64,000 nucleotides of DNA from positions 992,001-1,056,000 of the forward strand of contig NZ_AP027043.1 in NCBI RefSeq assembly GCF_027924665.1. Direction: 5' to 3'. The notes beneath the pieces were generated by a model. That model ran no database searches. It worked only from the letters and a program-made list of their open reading frames with translations, and was not told where the DNA came from. This document shows, piece by piece, positions 45,261 to 54,699 of this stretch (positions are counted from its first letter, which is position 1; every line of letters begins with the position of its first letter). The DNA comes from Flavobacterium sp. GSB-24. GTDB taxonomy: Bacteria > Bacteroidota > Bacteroidia > Flavobacteriales > Flavobacteriaceae. The position numbers and the translations under genes were made by a program.

Positions 45261-45794
45261 ATGGCAAGTACAAGAGCAGCAATTCGTTATGCAAAAGCAA
45301 TTCTAGACTTAGCAAACTCTAAAGGTGTTGCCGAAGCTGTCAATAACGATATGAAATCAATTGCAGCAGCAATCGATACTAATACAGAATTGAGTACCTT
45401 TATCCAAAACCCAACAACAAAAGTTGAAGTTAAAGAAAGTGCTCTTCTAGAAGTTTTCGCAGATGTAAATGGAGTAACAAAAGGATTATTTCATTTATTA
45501 TTTGAAAACAAAAGATTTGAAATTCTTAATGCAATCGCATTAGAATACAATAAATTGTTTGATGAAAGTAATGGTGTTGAAGTAGCGAAAGTTACAACTG
45601 CCATTCCAATGGATGCTGCTTTAGAAGCTAAGGTTTTAGCAAAAGTTGCAACTTTATCAGACAAAAAAATTACAATTGAAAATATAGTAGATCCTTCAAT
45701 TATTGGTGGATTTATTTTAAGAATAGGCGATAATCAATACAACGCTTCTGTTGCAAACAGATTACAAGTATTAAAAAGAGAGTTAAGTAATTAG
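45261..45794 (+). CDS. atpH: ATP synthase F1 subunit delta
   Basis: This 177-residue subunit joins the stalk to the F1 head. The N-terminal ASTRAAIRYAKAILDLANSKG and the C-terminal VDPSIIGGFILRIGDNQYNASVANRLQVLK are clear OSCP/delta blocks. It follows atpF after 4 bases and precedes atpA by 38. Confidence 0.95.
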   Translation: MASTRAAIRYAKAILDLANSKGVAEAVNNDMKSIAAAIDTNTELSTFIQNPTTKVEVKESALLEVFADVNGVTKGLFHLLFENKRFEILNAIALEYNKLFDESNGVEVAKVTTAIPMDAALEAKVLAKVATLSDKKITIENIVDPSIIGGFILRIGDNQYNASVANRLQVLKRELSN

Positions 45795-45832
45795 TTTTTA
45801 TAACACAAAAAGTGTCTAAATTATAAATTAAG

Positions 45833-47410
45833 ATGGCGGAAATCAAACCTGCTGAAATTTCAGCAATATTAAGAAAGCAAGTAGAAGGTTTTGAATCTGG
45901 TGCTACGCTAGAGGAAGTAGGAACAGTACTTCAAGTTGGAGACGGTATTGCTCGTGTTTACGGGCTGTCTAATGTACAATATGGAGAGTTAGTAGAATTT
46001 GATAACGGTATGGAAGGTATCGTATTGAATCTTGAAGAGGATAATGTTGGGGTTGTATTATTAGGACCATCAACAGGACTTAAAGAAGGATCTACTGCAA
46101 AAAGAACTCAACGTATTGCTTCTCTTAAAGTAGGTGAGCAAATGGTAGGACGTGTTGTTAACACTCTTGGTTTTCCAATTGATGGAAAAGGACCAATCGG
46201 TGGTGACTTATACGAAATGCCTTTAGAAAGAAAAGCACCTGGTGTTATCTTCCGTCAGCCAGTAACTGAGCCATTACAAACAGGTGTAAAAGCTGTTGAT
46301 GCTATGATCCCAGTTGGTCGTGGACAACGTGAGCTTGTTATTGGTGACCGTCAAACAGGTAAATCAACTGTTTGTATCGATACAATCTTAAATCAAAAAG
46401 AATTCTACGATGCAGGAAAACCTGTATTCTGTATATATGTTGCAATTGGGCAAAAAGCTTCAACTGTAGCAGGAATCGCTAAAATGTTAGAAGAAAAAGG
46501 AGCAATGGCTTATACAGTTATCGTTGCTGCAAATGCTTCTGACCCAGCTCCAATGCAAGTTTATGCTCCATTCGCTGGTGCTGCAATTGGAGAGTACTTT
46601 AGAGATTCTGGTCGTCCAGCACTTATCGTGTATGATGATTTATCTAAACAAGCTGTTGCTTACCGTGAGGTTTCTCTTTTATTAAGAAGACCACCGGGAC
46701 GTGAGGCTTATCCTGGAGACGTTTTCTACTTACACTCTCGTTTATTAGAGCGTGCTTGTAAAGTAATTGCTGATGATGGTATCGCTAAAAACATGAACGA
46801 TTTACCAGATTCTATCAAATCTATCGTAAAAGGTGGTGGTTCATTAACTGCTTTACCAATTATCGAAACTCAAGCTGGTGACGTTTCTGCATATATCCCA
46901 ACAAACGTAATTTCGATTACAGATGGTCAGATTTTCCTTGATGGAGATTTGTTCAACTCTGGGGTTCGTCCTGCAATTAACGTAGGTATCTCTGTATCTC
47001 GTGTTGGAGGTAATGCTCAAATTAAATCTATGAAGAAAGTTTCTGGAACTTTAAAATTAGACCAAGCTCAATTCCGTGAATTAGAAGCTTTCGCTAAATT
47101 TGGTTCTGACTTAGATTCTGTTACTTTAAATGTAATTGAAAAAGGAAAAAGAAACGTTGAGATCTTGAAACAAGGTTTAAATGATCCTTATACAGTTGAA
47201 AACCAAGTAGCTATTATCTACGCTGGTTCTAAAAACTTGTTAAGAAACGTTCCTGTAGAAAAAGTAAAAGAATTTGAAGCTGATTTCTTAGCTTACTTAA
47301 ACAGTAAACATAAAGATACGCTTAACGCGTTGAAAGCTGGTAAATTAGATGACAGCATTACAGATGTTATCGAAAAAGCAGCAAAAGAAATCTCAGCAAA
47401 ATATAACTAA
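45833..47410 (+). CDS. atpA: ATP synthase F1 subunit alpha
   Basis: This 525-residue subunit binds nucleotide without catalysing. It has the Walker A loop GDRQTGKST, the Walker B region [17 protein letters not shown] and the signature [14 protein letters not shown]. The length is normal for Bacteroidota. The catalytic beta subunit (atpD) and epsilon (atpC) are not in this window; they are known to be encoded elsewhere in flavobacteria. Confidence 0.97.
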   Translation: MAEIKPAEISAILRKQVEGFESGATLEEVGTVLQVGDGIARVYGLSNVQYGELVEFDNGMEGIVLNLEEDNVGVVLLGPSTGLKEGSTAKRTQRIASLKVGEQMVGRVVNTLGFPIDGKGPIGGDLYEMPLERKAPGVIFRQPVTEPLQTGVKAVDAMIPVGRGQRELVIGDRQTGKSTVCIDTILNQKEFYDAGKPVFCIYVAIGQKASTVAGIAKMLEEKGAMAYTVIVAANASDPAPMQVYAPFAGAAIGEYFRDSGRPALIVYDDLSKQAVAYREVSLLLRRPPGREAYPGDVFYLHSRLLERACKVIADDGIAKNMNDLPDSIKSIVKGGGSLTALPIIETQAGDVSAYIPTNVISITDGQIFLDGDLFNSGVRPAINVGISVSRVGGNAQIKSMKKVSGTLKLDQAQFRELEAFAKFGSDLDSVTLNVIEKGKRNVEILKQGLNDPYTVENQVAIIYAGSKNLLRNVPVEKVKEFEADFLAYLNSKHKDTLNALKAGKLDDSITDVIEKAAKEISAKYN

Positions 47411-47423
47411 TAAGATAATAAGT

Positions 47424-47461
47424 AAATTAGATAATAAGACTTAGTTCTAATTATCTAATTT
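47424..47461 (+). other. AT-rich hairpin between atpA and atpG
   Basis: The arms AAATTAGATAAT and ATTATCTAATTT, a perfect 12-base stem, enclose a 14-base loop. It is too AT-rich for a strong terminator; possible RNA processing or stability role. Confidence 0.5.
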
Positions 47462-47489
47462 TCAAATTGTCACATTTTCTAATTAATAG

Positions 47490-48353
47490 ATGGCAAATTT
47501 AAAGGAAATCCGTAATAGAATTACTTCCGTTTCATCGACGATGCAGATTACATCGGCTATGAAAATGGTTTCTGCTGCAAAGCTTAAGAAAGCACAAGAT
47601 GCAATCACTGCAATGCGTCCTTATGCCGAGAAATTAACGGAGTTATTGCAAGATCTTTCTGCTACACTTGAAGGTGAAGTTGGAGGAGATTACACAACAC
47701 AACGTGAAGTAAAAAAAGTATTGCTTGTAGCTATAACTTCTAACAGAGGTTTATGTGGTGCATTCAATTCAAATATTATTAAAGAGATTAAAAACCGTAC
47801 AGAGTTTTACGCTGGAAAGCAAGTTGATGTTTTTGCTATTGGTAAAAAAGGAAATGATGCTTTAAACAAAACTCATAAAGTTCACGGTCATCATAATGCA
47901 ATTTTTGATCATTTAACTTTTGAAAATGTTGCAGGAATTGCAGATAATTTGACTGAGAAATTTTTATCTGGAGAATACGATAGAATTGAATTAGTTTACA
48001 ATCAGTTTAAAAATGCAGCAACTCAAATCGTTCAAGTAGAACAGTTTTTACCGTTAGCTCCTATTAATACTACTGGTACAGCAGCTTCTTCTGGAGATTA
48101 TATTTTTGAACCAGGTAAAGAAGAAATCGTATTGACTTTAATTCCTAAGTCTTTAAAAACGCAATTGTATAAAGGTATTCGTGATTCGTTTGCTTCTGAG
48201 CATGGAGCACGTATGACTGCTATGCATAAAGCTACAGATAATGCAACTGAGTTGAGAAACCAATTGAAATTAACTTACAATAAAGCGCGTCAGGCTGCTA
48301 TTACTAGTGAGATTTTAGAAATTGTTGGTGGAGCAGAAGCTTTAAATGGATAA
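47490..48353 (+). CDS. atpG: ATP synthase F1 subunit gamma
   Basis: This 287-residue central rotor subunit has the N-terminal helix LKEIRNRITSVSSTMQITSAMKMV and the C-terminal helix MTAMHKATDNATELRNQLKLTYNKARQAAITSEILEIVGGAEAL, which form the coiled-coil shaft. It is the last gene of the operon and is followed after 21 bases by the terminator at 48375. Confidence 0.97.
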   Translation: MANLKEIRNRITSVSSTMQITSAMKMVSAAKLKKAQDAITAMRPYAEKLTELLQDLSATLEGEVGGDYTTQREVKKVLLVAITSNRGLCGAFNSNIIKEIKNRTEFYAGKQVDVFAIGKKGNDALNKTHKVHGHHNAIFDHLTFENVAGIADNLTEKFLSGEYDRIELVYNQFKNAATQIVQVEQFLPLAPINTTGTAASSGDYIFEPGKEEIVLTLIPKSLKTQLYKGIRDSFASEHGARMTAMHKATDNATELRNQLKLTYNKARQAAITSEILEIVGGAEALNG

Positions 48354-48374
48354 ATCAATTCATATTATATAAAG

Positions 48375-48400
48375 AAAAAGCCAGCGAAAGCTGGCTTTTT
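48375..48400 (+). terminator. Terminator of the atp operon
   Basis: AAAAAGCCAGC, loop gaaa, GCTGGCTTTTT: a GNRA-type tetraloop on a perfect stem with a T tail. Confidence 0.95.
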
Positions 48401-48433
48401 CTTTTATGGAAGTTTTTTCTTTTTTAATAATAA

Positions 48434-48494
48434 TTTTATAAAATGGTGATTCTCAGATTATTCAAAATTTGAGAATCACTACCATTTTATAAAA
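48434..48494. repeat. Long inverted repeat after the atp operon
   Basis: Outer arms TTTTATAAAATGGT and ACCATTTTATAAAA (14 bases) continue inward as GATTCTCA and TGAGAATC, with a 3-base bulge (act, 48478-48480) on the right and a 14-base loop. It lies in the gene-free stretch 48354-48920. Confidence 0.85.
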
Positions 48495-48510
48495 AATTGA
48501 CAGATAACTC

Positions 48511-48780
48511 TGCTGTGCTTTGTCTTTTATGGGAACAAACTAGCTTTATTAGTCCCAGTGCTCTGTTTTTTTAAGGGTTACATTTCAGCAGAATCAATCC
48601 CTGTGCTTTGTCTTTTATGGGAACAAACTAGCTTTATTAGTCCCAGTGCTCTGTTTTTTAAAGGGTTACAATACAGCAGAATCAATCCCTTGTGCTTTGT
48701 CTTTTATGGGAACAAACAAGCTTTATTAGTCCCAGTGCTTCCTTTTTTATAAGGGTTGTATTTAGCTTTCTCAATCCCTA
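48511..48780. repeat. Three tandem repeats of 88-89 bp
   Basis: Three copies start with tgctttgtcttttatggg at 48516, 48604 and 48693. Copies 1 and 2 are nearly identical; copy 3 differs in its last third. Each has two GC-containing inverted elements: GGGAAC...GTCCC and AGGGTT...AATCCC. No spacer exists between copies. The open frame that crosses them merely repeats the unit and I do not call it a gene. The remaining 48781-48920 shows nothing I can support. Confidence 0.9.
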
Positions 48781-48920
48781 TGAAGCAAATTTAAGAAAAC
48801 ACTGTTTAAAAAAAGTTACATAATTTTTAACTTAAATTTATATATTTCACATGTTAGTGTTCTGGTTATTATATAAATGGCTCAGAAAAAATAATTAATT
48901 TTGAATTCTATTCTATTAAA

Positions 48921-49367
48921 ATGGCTTTACAAATACTTGAAATTACTACGATTGAAGAAATGCTGGCTCAAATTGAAACCATCAGATTTCTATATCCCAA
49001 TATCACTTTAGAAAAATATAAATCTTTTCTTTTGGAGATGATTCCGCATAATTATACTCAAATTGGCGTTTTTGAAAATAATAAATGTTTAGGAATTACA
49101 GGATGCTGGTCGGCAACAAAATTGTGGACAGGCAAATATCTCGAAATTGATAATTTTGTTGTTAATCCAGAATATCGATCTCAAGGAATTGGAAAACTAC
49201 TCACTGATTATATCGAGAAAAAAGCAATAGAATTAAATTGCAGCAGTATTGTATTAGATGCATTTACTGGAAATTTTGGAGCACACAGATTTTATTACAA
49301 TCAAGGTTACGCCCCAAGAGGATTTCATTTCGTGAAAATTTTGGATGAAAAGAAAATGACGGTGTAA
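48921..49367 (+). CDS. GNAT family N-acetyltransferase
   Basis: This 148-residue acetyltransferase has the acetyl-CoA-binding motif VNPEYRSQGIGKLLTDYIEKKA (about 91-112), preceded by the strand KYLEIDNFVV and followed by IVLDAFTGNFGAHRFYYNQGYAPRGFHFVK. The substrate is unknown. It stands between the repeat region and a flippase gene 65 bases downstream. Confidence 0.87.
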   Translation: MALQILEITTIEEMLAQIETIRFLYPNITLEKYKSFLLEMIPHNYTQIGVFENNKCLGITGCWSATKLWTGKYLEIDNFVVNPEYRSQGIGKLLTDYIEKKAIELNCSSIVLDAFTGNFGAHRFYYNQGYAPRGFHFVKILDEKKMTV

Positions 49368-49427
49368 AAGAGTTAGAACTTTTCTTTATTGCATCAAACA
49401 AAAGCACCATTAAACAAAAGAAATGGT

Positions 49428-49435
49428 TATTTTTG
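49428..49435 (+). promoter_or_regulatory. -7 promoter box of the flippase gene
   Basis: TATTTTTG fits TAnnTTTG. It overlaps the TTG at 49433, so that codon can hardly be the start if the box is real. Confidence 0.4.
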
Positions 49436-49462
49436 TCTTACAAACATTATTACAATTATATT

Positions 49463-50923
49463 TTGGGATTATATAAAAATCTATTCAAGCAAACAGCAAT
49501 TTACGGACTGGCAACAGTTTTACCGAGAATGCTGAGTTTTTTATTAGTGAGATTATATACAGGAATTTTACCTACTGCCGAATATGGCGAGGTGTCGATA
49601 GTATTGTCTTGGATGGTTTTCTTTAACGTAGTTCTTTCTTACGGAATGGAAACCGCTTTTTTTAGATTTTATAGTGCTGAAGAAGATAAGAAAAATGTAA
49701 TAGCGACTTCTACAATTTCGATTTTTTGGACATCAATTATTTTTCTATTTGTTGCTTTAATCTTTAGAAACACTTTAGCAAGTTTAGCAGAAGTAGATGT
49801 TCAGTATGTTACCTATACGGTTTGGATTTTGGTTTTGGATGCATTGGTTTTAATTCCATTTTCTAAATTACGAGCGAACCAAAGGCCAATGGTTTATGCA
49901 GCAATTAAAATTGGAAATGTGGTAATCAATTTATTACTGAATATTTTCTTTTTAATGTACCTGCCAAAATTAGCAGCCTCAAACCCTAATTCAGTTTGGG
50001 ATAATTTATATGTCGAAAATTTCCAGATCGCTTATATTTTTATTGCAAATCTTTTGGCGAGTTTAGCAACTTTTATAGTTCTTTCTCCTAATTATCTTTC
50101 GCTTGGACGAAAATTTGATCCGGAACTTTGGAGAAGAATGATGAAATACGGACTTCCTATTTTGGTTGCAGGATTGGCTTTTGCTGTCAACGAACATTTT
50201 GATAAAATCTTATTAGGGTATTTGCTTCCAGAAAATTTGGCAAAATCTGAAGTTGGAGCTTATTCTGCTTGTTACAAGTTAGGTTTATTTATGGTTCTTT
50301 TTGCAACAGCATTTAGATTAGGAATCGAACCATTCTTTTTCAGCCACGCAAAAAATGCAAATGCTCCACAGACTTACGCCGTAATTACCAAATATTTTGT
50401 GATATTGGGTTCGCTGATTCTATTAGGAGTTATAGTTTTTGCAGATGTTTTAAAATACTTATTACTAGATAATAAATCCTATTGGGAAGCAATGAAAGTT
50501 GTACCGCTTATTATTTTGGCGAATTTCTTTTTGGGTATCTATAACAACTTATCGGTTTGGTACAAACTTACAGATAAAACAAAAATTGGTGCCTACATTT
50601 CTATTGTAGGTGCTATTGTTACTTTGGTTTTAAATTATTTTTTAATTCCAAAATACAGCTATTATGGTTCAGCAATTGCGACTATTTCGGCTTATGGCAG
50701 CATGATGCTTATTTCTTATATATTAGGAAATAAGTATTATCCTATTCCTTACGACATGAACAAGATTGGCGCTTATTTAGGCGTTTCGATATTATTTTCG
50801 ATAATTTCATTTTATGGATTTAGAGAAAAATATTATGTTGGAATTCCACTTCTTTTAGCTTTTATGTATTTAGTTTACCACTTTGAAAAAGATACTATAA
50901 AAGGAATATTGAAGAGAAAGTAA
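49463..50923 (+). CDS. Polysaccharide flippase (MOP superfamily)
   Basis: This protein of 486 residues with 12-14 membrane helices resembles Wzx-type flippases. I choose the TTG at 49463, giving [23 protein letters not shown], the typical flavobacterial beginning. The frame also has a TTG at 49433 that overlaps a -7 box and adds ten polar or aromatic residues. [15 protein letters not shown] is a characteristic internal block. It heads a likely operon with dut and the nucleotidyltransferase, separate from the polysaccharide locus at 19-30 kb. Confidence 0.82.
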   Translation: MGLYKNLFKQTAIYGLATVLPRMLSFLLVRLYTGILPTAEYGEVSIVLSWMVFFNVVLSYGMETAFFRFYSAEEDKKNVIATSTISIFWTSIIFLFVALIFRNTLASLAEVDVQYVTYTVWILVLDALVLIPFSKLRANQRPMVYAAIKIGNVVINLLLNIFFLMYLPKLAASNPNSVWDNLYVENFQIAYIFIANLLASLATFIVLSPNYLSLGRKFDPELWRRMMKYGLPILVAGLAFAVNEHFDKILLGYLLPENLAKSEVGAYSACYKLGLFMVLFATAFRLGIEPFFFSHAKNANAPQTYAVITKYFVILGSLILLGVIVFADVLKYLLLDNKSYWEAMKVVPLIILANFFLGIYNNLSVWYKLTDKTKIGAYISIVGAIVTLVLNYFLIPKYSYYGSAIATISAYGSMMLISYILGNKYYPIPYDMNKIGAYLGVSILFSIISFYGFREKYYVGIPLLLAFMYLVYHFEKDTIKGILKRK

Positions 50924-50951
50924 GCCGGGATTAAAAATTTTATATTTAAAA

Positions 50952-51386
50952 ATGAAAATACAAATTATCAATAAATCGCAGCATGATTTACCAAATTACG
51001 AAACCATTGCTTCTGCAGGAATGGATTTACGTGCCAATATTTTAGAACCAATTACGTTAAAACCTTTAGAAAGAGCTATTGTAAAAACAGGACTTTTTAT
51101 TGAATTACCAATTGGTTATGAAGCCCAGGTTAGACCAAGAAGCGGTTTAGCTGCTAAAAAAGGAGTAACAGTTTTAAATTCGCCAGGAACTGTTGATGCA
51201 GATTACAGAGGAGAAATAGGAGTAATTTTAGTAAATTTATCTAATGATGATTTTGTAATTGAAAATGGCGAAAGAATTGCGCAGTTGATTATCGCAAAAC
51301 ACGAAAGAGCAGAATGGATTGAAGTTGAAACACTTTCTGAAACATCAAGAGGTGAAGGAGGCTTTGGAAGTACTGGAGTTAAATAG
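50952..51386 (+). CDS. dut: Deoxyuridine 5'-triphosphate nucleotidohydrolase
   Basis: This 144-residue trimeric dUTPase hydrolyses dUTP to dUMP and keeps uracil out of DNA. All five family motifs are visible: [49 protein letters not shown] and the C-terminal [10 protein letters not shown]. The length is normal. It lies 28 bases after the flippase gene. Confidence 0.96.
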   Translation: MKIQIINKSQHDLPNYETIASAGMDLRANILEPITLKPLERAIVKTGLFIELPIGYEAQVRPRSGLAAKKGVTVLNSPGTVDADYRGEIGVILVNLSNDDFVIENGERIAQLIIAKHERAEWIEVETLSETSRGEGGFGSTGVK

Positions 51387-51432
51387 TTTTCTGTAATTCG
51401 GAAAAATTAAAAAAAGAAAGACCAAACCCAAT

Positions 51433-51450
51433 GAAGATTTTTTAATCTTC
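51433..51450 (+). other. Short hairpin before the nucleotidyltransferase gene
   Basis: GAAGATT-tttt-AATCTTC lies 21 bases before the ATG at 51471. It may be a leader structure; it lacks a T tail. Confidence 0.35.
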
Positions 51451-51470
51451 CCATAAAAATCAAATAAAGA

Positions 51471-52487
51471 ATGAAAATAATTGTGCCAATGGCAGGCCGC
51501 GGATCGAGATTGAGGCCTCATACACTAACGGTTCCGAAACCATTAATTCCTGTTGCTGGAAAATCTATTGTACATCGTTTAGTTGAAGATATTGCTAAAA
51601 TATTAAAAGACCCTATTGAAGAAGTTGCATTTATTTTAGGCGACGAAGCTTTTTTTGGAGATGATGTCGTAAAAAGTTTAGAAGATTTAGCCAAAGGTTT
51701 AGGAGCAAAAGCTTCAATTTATCGTCAAGATCAACCGCTTGGAACAGGTCATGCAATTATGTGTGCAAAAGATTCTCTGTCTGGTCCAGCTGTAATTGCT
51801 TATGCAGATACTTTGATTAGAGCTGATTTTGAATTAGATCCTGAAGCAGATGCTGTAATCTGGGTAAAACAAGTAGAACAGCCGGAAGCTTTTGGTGTGG
51901 TGAAACTAAACCAAAATAATGAAATTATAGAATTGGTTGAAAAGCCAAAAGAGTTTGTAAGTGATTTAGCAGTTATCGGGATTTATTATTTTAAAGAGGT
52001 TGGAGTTTTAAGAAATGAACTTCAAAATGTTTTGGATAATAATATTCAAAATGGAGGAGAATATCAGATTAATGATGGAATCAAAGCCATGATGGCCAAC
52101 GGTAAAGTTTTTAAAACTGGAAGTGTTGACGAATGGATGGACTGTGGAAACAAAGATGTTACTGTCGAAACCAATACTAGAATGTTAGGTTTTTTACATA
52201 ACGACGGTGAACATTTAGTTGATTATGACGTGAAACTAGAAAACGCTACAATTATTCCGCCGTGTTATATTGGAGAAAATGTTGTCTTGAAAAATTCAAC
52301 AATTGGTCCAAATGTTTCAGTTGGAAAAGGTTGCCACATAATTGACAGTACTATTAAAAATAGCTTAATTCAAACGTATTCTCAAATTAAAAATGCTAAC
52401 TTAGATAACGCAATGATTGGTAATCATGTAAGTTATGATGGTAAATTTACTAGTGTAAGTATTGGAGATTATTCAGTTTTAGAATAA
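51471..52487 (+). CDS. Sugar-1-phosphate nucleotidyltransferase
   Basis: This 338-residue enzyme activates a sugar phosphate with a nucleoside triphosphate. The N-terminal IIVPMAGRGSRLRPHTLTVPKPLIPVAGKSIVHRL contains the G-x-G-x-R-L-x(n)-PK site. DQPLGTGHAI, YADTLIRADF and the Lys in VEKPKEF are substrate-binding blocks. Residues from about 250 form hexapeptide beta-helix turns (PPCYIGENVVLKNSTIGPNVSVG). Similarity is greatest to RmlA-like or mannose-1-phosphate guanylyltransferases; the sugar cannot be named. Confidence 0.87.
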   Translation: MKIIVPMAGRGSRLRPHTLTVPKPLIPVAGKSIVHRLVEDIAKILKDPIEEVAFILGDEAFFGDDVVKSLEDLAKGLGAKASIYRQDQPLGTGHAIMCAKDSLSGPAVIAYADTLIRADFELDPEADAVIWVKQVEQPEAFGVVKLNQNNEIIELVEKPKEFVSDLAVIGIYYFKEVGVLRNELQNVLDNNIQNGGEYQINDGIKAMMANGKVFKTGSVDEWMDCGNKDVTVETNTRMLGFLHNDGEHLVDYDVKLENATIIPPCYIGENVVLKNSTIGPNVSVGKGCHIIDSTIKNSLIQTYSQIKNANLDNAMIGNHVSYDGKFTSVSIGDYSVLE

Positions 52488-52530
52488 ATAGGGATAAAAT
52501 TTCGTTTTTGTTTAAAATGTAATTTTTATA

Positions 52531-53883
52531 ATGATCAAAAAAAGAGTTTTTACAGTTTTGTTTTTTGCTTTATTCAGCACATCGGTTTCGGTTTTTGCAC
52601 AGACAGAACCCGAAGATATTGCTATGGCAACAGATGAATATCAAGACTCATTTTATGAATCATTAAAACAAAAAGGAATTGAAAATTATGATAAAGCTAT
52701 TGTGTCATTGGAGAAATGTATCAAACTAAAACCCAATGACGCAGTGGCTTATTTTGAATTAGGAAAAAATTATCTGGCACTCAAAGAATATCGAAACGCA
52801 CAAGATGCTTTTGAAAAAGCTACGCAGCTGGATCCTAAAAATAAATGGTTTTGGCTTGGGATTTATGATGTAAGTTACGAGACAAAAAATTATCCGCTGG
52901 CAATTGAAACCATTCAAAAAATAATAGTTTTTGACGAAGAGTACAAAGACGATTTGATTTCATTATATATGATAACAAATCAGTACGACAAAGCTTTGAC
53001 TGCGATTAACGAAATGAATGATAAGTTCGGAAAGTCTGCCGATCGTGAAATTTACAAAGCTCAAATTTTATCGCAGGGGAAATATCAAAATGCTGAAATT
53101 GACAATTTGGTTCAGCAGATTAAAAAAGATCCAAAAGAAGAATCCAATTATGTGAATCTTATTTTCTTATATTCAAAAAATAATGAAAACGAGAAATCAC
53201 TCGAGGTTGCGAAACAATTAGCAAAAGAAATTCCGAATTCAGAATGGGCTCAAGTGAGTTTATTCAAAACATATTTGGATGCCAATCAAGCGGATAAAGC
53301 CATAAAATCAATGAATGTGATTTTAGCAAGTTCAAAAATTGATTCAAAAATCAAACATAGAACTTTGAACGAATTTTTGATTTATGTAAACAAAAATCCG
53401 CAGTATGCTCCAGATTTAGAAAAAGCAATTGCTTATTTTGACAACGATAAAGAAGTTGATGTTGCAAAAGAAATAGGAAAGTTTTACCATAGCAAAGGTC
53501 AATTTGAAAATGCGATTAAATATTATGAAAAAGATTTAAGCGCGCATTCAGATACAGATCTTGAAACCAATATGTTATTGCTGGAAGCTTATTCGCAGAC
53601 CAAACAGTTTGATCCAATGACAAAAAGAGCGATGATGTTGATTGAAGTGTATCCGAGTCAGGCACAGTTTTATTACTATGCAGGTTTAGGAAGCAATCAG
53701 CAAAAGCAATTTAAAAATGCAAAAACCGTTTTAGAAATGGGTTTGGATTATGTTGTTGATGATGTAAAACTAGAAGCAAATTTTAATATTCAATTAGGAG
53801 AGGCATATAATGGATTGGGAGATGCAAAGAAAAAAGAGGAATACTTTTTGAAGGCAAATGAATTATTAAAGAAAAAAAAGTAA
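52531..53883 (+). CDS. Secreted TPR repeat protein
   Basis: This 450-residue protein has a signal peptide (MIKKRVFTVLFFALFSTSVSVFAQ) and TPR repeats through most of its length, such as AVAYFELGKNYLALKEYRNAQDAFEKATQLDP (about 70-102) and later copies. It probably acts as a periplasmic scaffold. With the DUF4292 lipoprotein and the EnvC-like protein it makes a conserved Bacteroidota gene order, spaced by 12 and 24 bases. The partner is unknown. Confidence 0.82.
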   Translation: MIKKRVFTVLFFALFSTSVSVFAQTEPEDIAMATDEYQDSFYESLKQKGIENYDKAIVSLEKCIKLKPNDAVAYFELGKNYLALKEYRNAQDAFEKATQLDPKNKWFWLGIYDVSYETKNYPLAIETIQKIIVFDEEYKDDLISLYMITNQYDKALTAINEMNDKFGKSADREIYKAQILSQGKYQNAEIDNLVQQIKKDPKEESNYVNLIFLYSKNNENEKSLEVAKQLAKEIPNSEWAQVSLFKTYLDANQADKAIKSMNVILASSKIDSKIKHRTLNEFLIYVNKNPQYAPDLEKAIAYFDNDKEVDVAKEIGKFYHSKGQFENAIKYYEKDLSAHSDTDLETNMLLLEAYSQTKQFDPMTKRAMMLIEVYPSQAQFYYYAGLGSNQQKQFKNAKTVLEMGLDYVVDDVKLEANFNIQLGEAYNGLGDAKKKEEYFLKANELLKKKK

Positions 53884-53895
53884 AAGAGAATTGAG

Positions 53896-54675
53896 ATGAA
53901 AAGATATATAATACTATTAATACTTTCTACTGCTGTAATTTCGTGTAAATCGAAAGCCGTTGCAGTACAAGGTAATACAAGCCAGACAATTGCGCCAAAA
54001 GAAGACAAGAAAATAATCGAAAAACATTACGATAATAAACTAGATTTTTCTACTTTATATATTAAGGCAAGCGCAAAATATGTTGATGAAAAGCAAAGTC
54101 AAAATGTAACTGCCGAAATTAGAATCGAAAAAGACAAACAGATTTTAATAAGTGTTCGCTTTTTAGGAATTACAATGGCGAAAGCATTAATAACACCTTC
54201 TGCAGTAAGTTATTATGAAAAAATAAACAGCACTTATTATGAAGGAGATTTTACAAGCTTAAGTAAATGGCTTGGAACAGATCTAGATTACAGTAAAGTT
54301 CAAAACTTATTGGTTGGAGAAGCTTTTGACGATTTAAGAAAAGGAAAATATACGCAGACAATTGTAGAAAACCTTTTTAGACTGGATGAAGAAAAAGACG
54401 CTAATTTGAAAAAAACATTCTTCTTAGATGGCGAAAAATATTTAATTCAGAAAGAAGAGATTTCACAACCATCTGAAAATAGAAATTTACAGATAGCGTA
54501 TTCAGATAGTAAAACTTTTGATCAAGGAACGCTTCCAACAAGTATCGAAATAAATGCGGTACAGCCAAAAGGAAAAACAAGTATTAATTTGAATTACAAT
54601 AATATTTCATTTAACGAAGAACTTTCTTTCCCATATAGTGTTCCAAGTGGGTATAAAAAAGTTACAATTAAATAA
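53896..54675 (+). CDS. DUF4292 family lipoprotein
   Basis: This 259-residue protein has a lipoprotein signal (ILLILSTAVISCKSK, Cys17) and matches DUF4292. The core contains STLYIKASAKYVDEKQSQNVTAEIRIEKDKQILISV and TYYEGDFTSLSKWLGTDLDYSKVQNLLVGEA. The fold is thought to resemble LolA/LolB, which carry lipoproteins to the outer membrane; that is family-level knowledge and not proven here. It is cotranscribed with the TPR gene upstream. Confidence 0.83.
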   Translation: MKRYIILLILSTAVISCKSKAVAVQGNTSQTIAPKEDKKIIEKHYDNKLDFSTLYIKASAKYVDEKQSQNVTAEIRIEKDKQILISVRFLGITMAKALITPSAVSYYEKINSTYYEGDFTSLSKWLGTDLDYSKVQNLLVGEAFDDLRKGKYTQTIVENLFRLDEEKDANLKKTFFLDGEKYLIQKEEISQPSENRNLQIAYSDSKTFDQGTLPTSIEINAVQPKGKTSINLNYNNISFNEELSFPYSVPSGYKKVTIK

Positions 54676-54699
54676 ATTTGCAAAAATAAAAATAGAAAC

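Noticed and set aside
43256..48353. A degenerate ATP synthase operon lacking beta and epsilon subunits
   Set aside because: In flavobacteria atpD and atpC are known to lie elsewhere; all genes present here are intact.
48558..48752. A 64-codon open frame across the repeat region
   Set aside because: It simply translates two copies of the 88-bp repeat, has no conserved domain and breaks in the third copy.
48511..48780. CRISPR array
   Set aside because: The 88-bp units abut with no unique spacers, and no cas genes are present.
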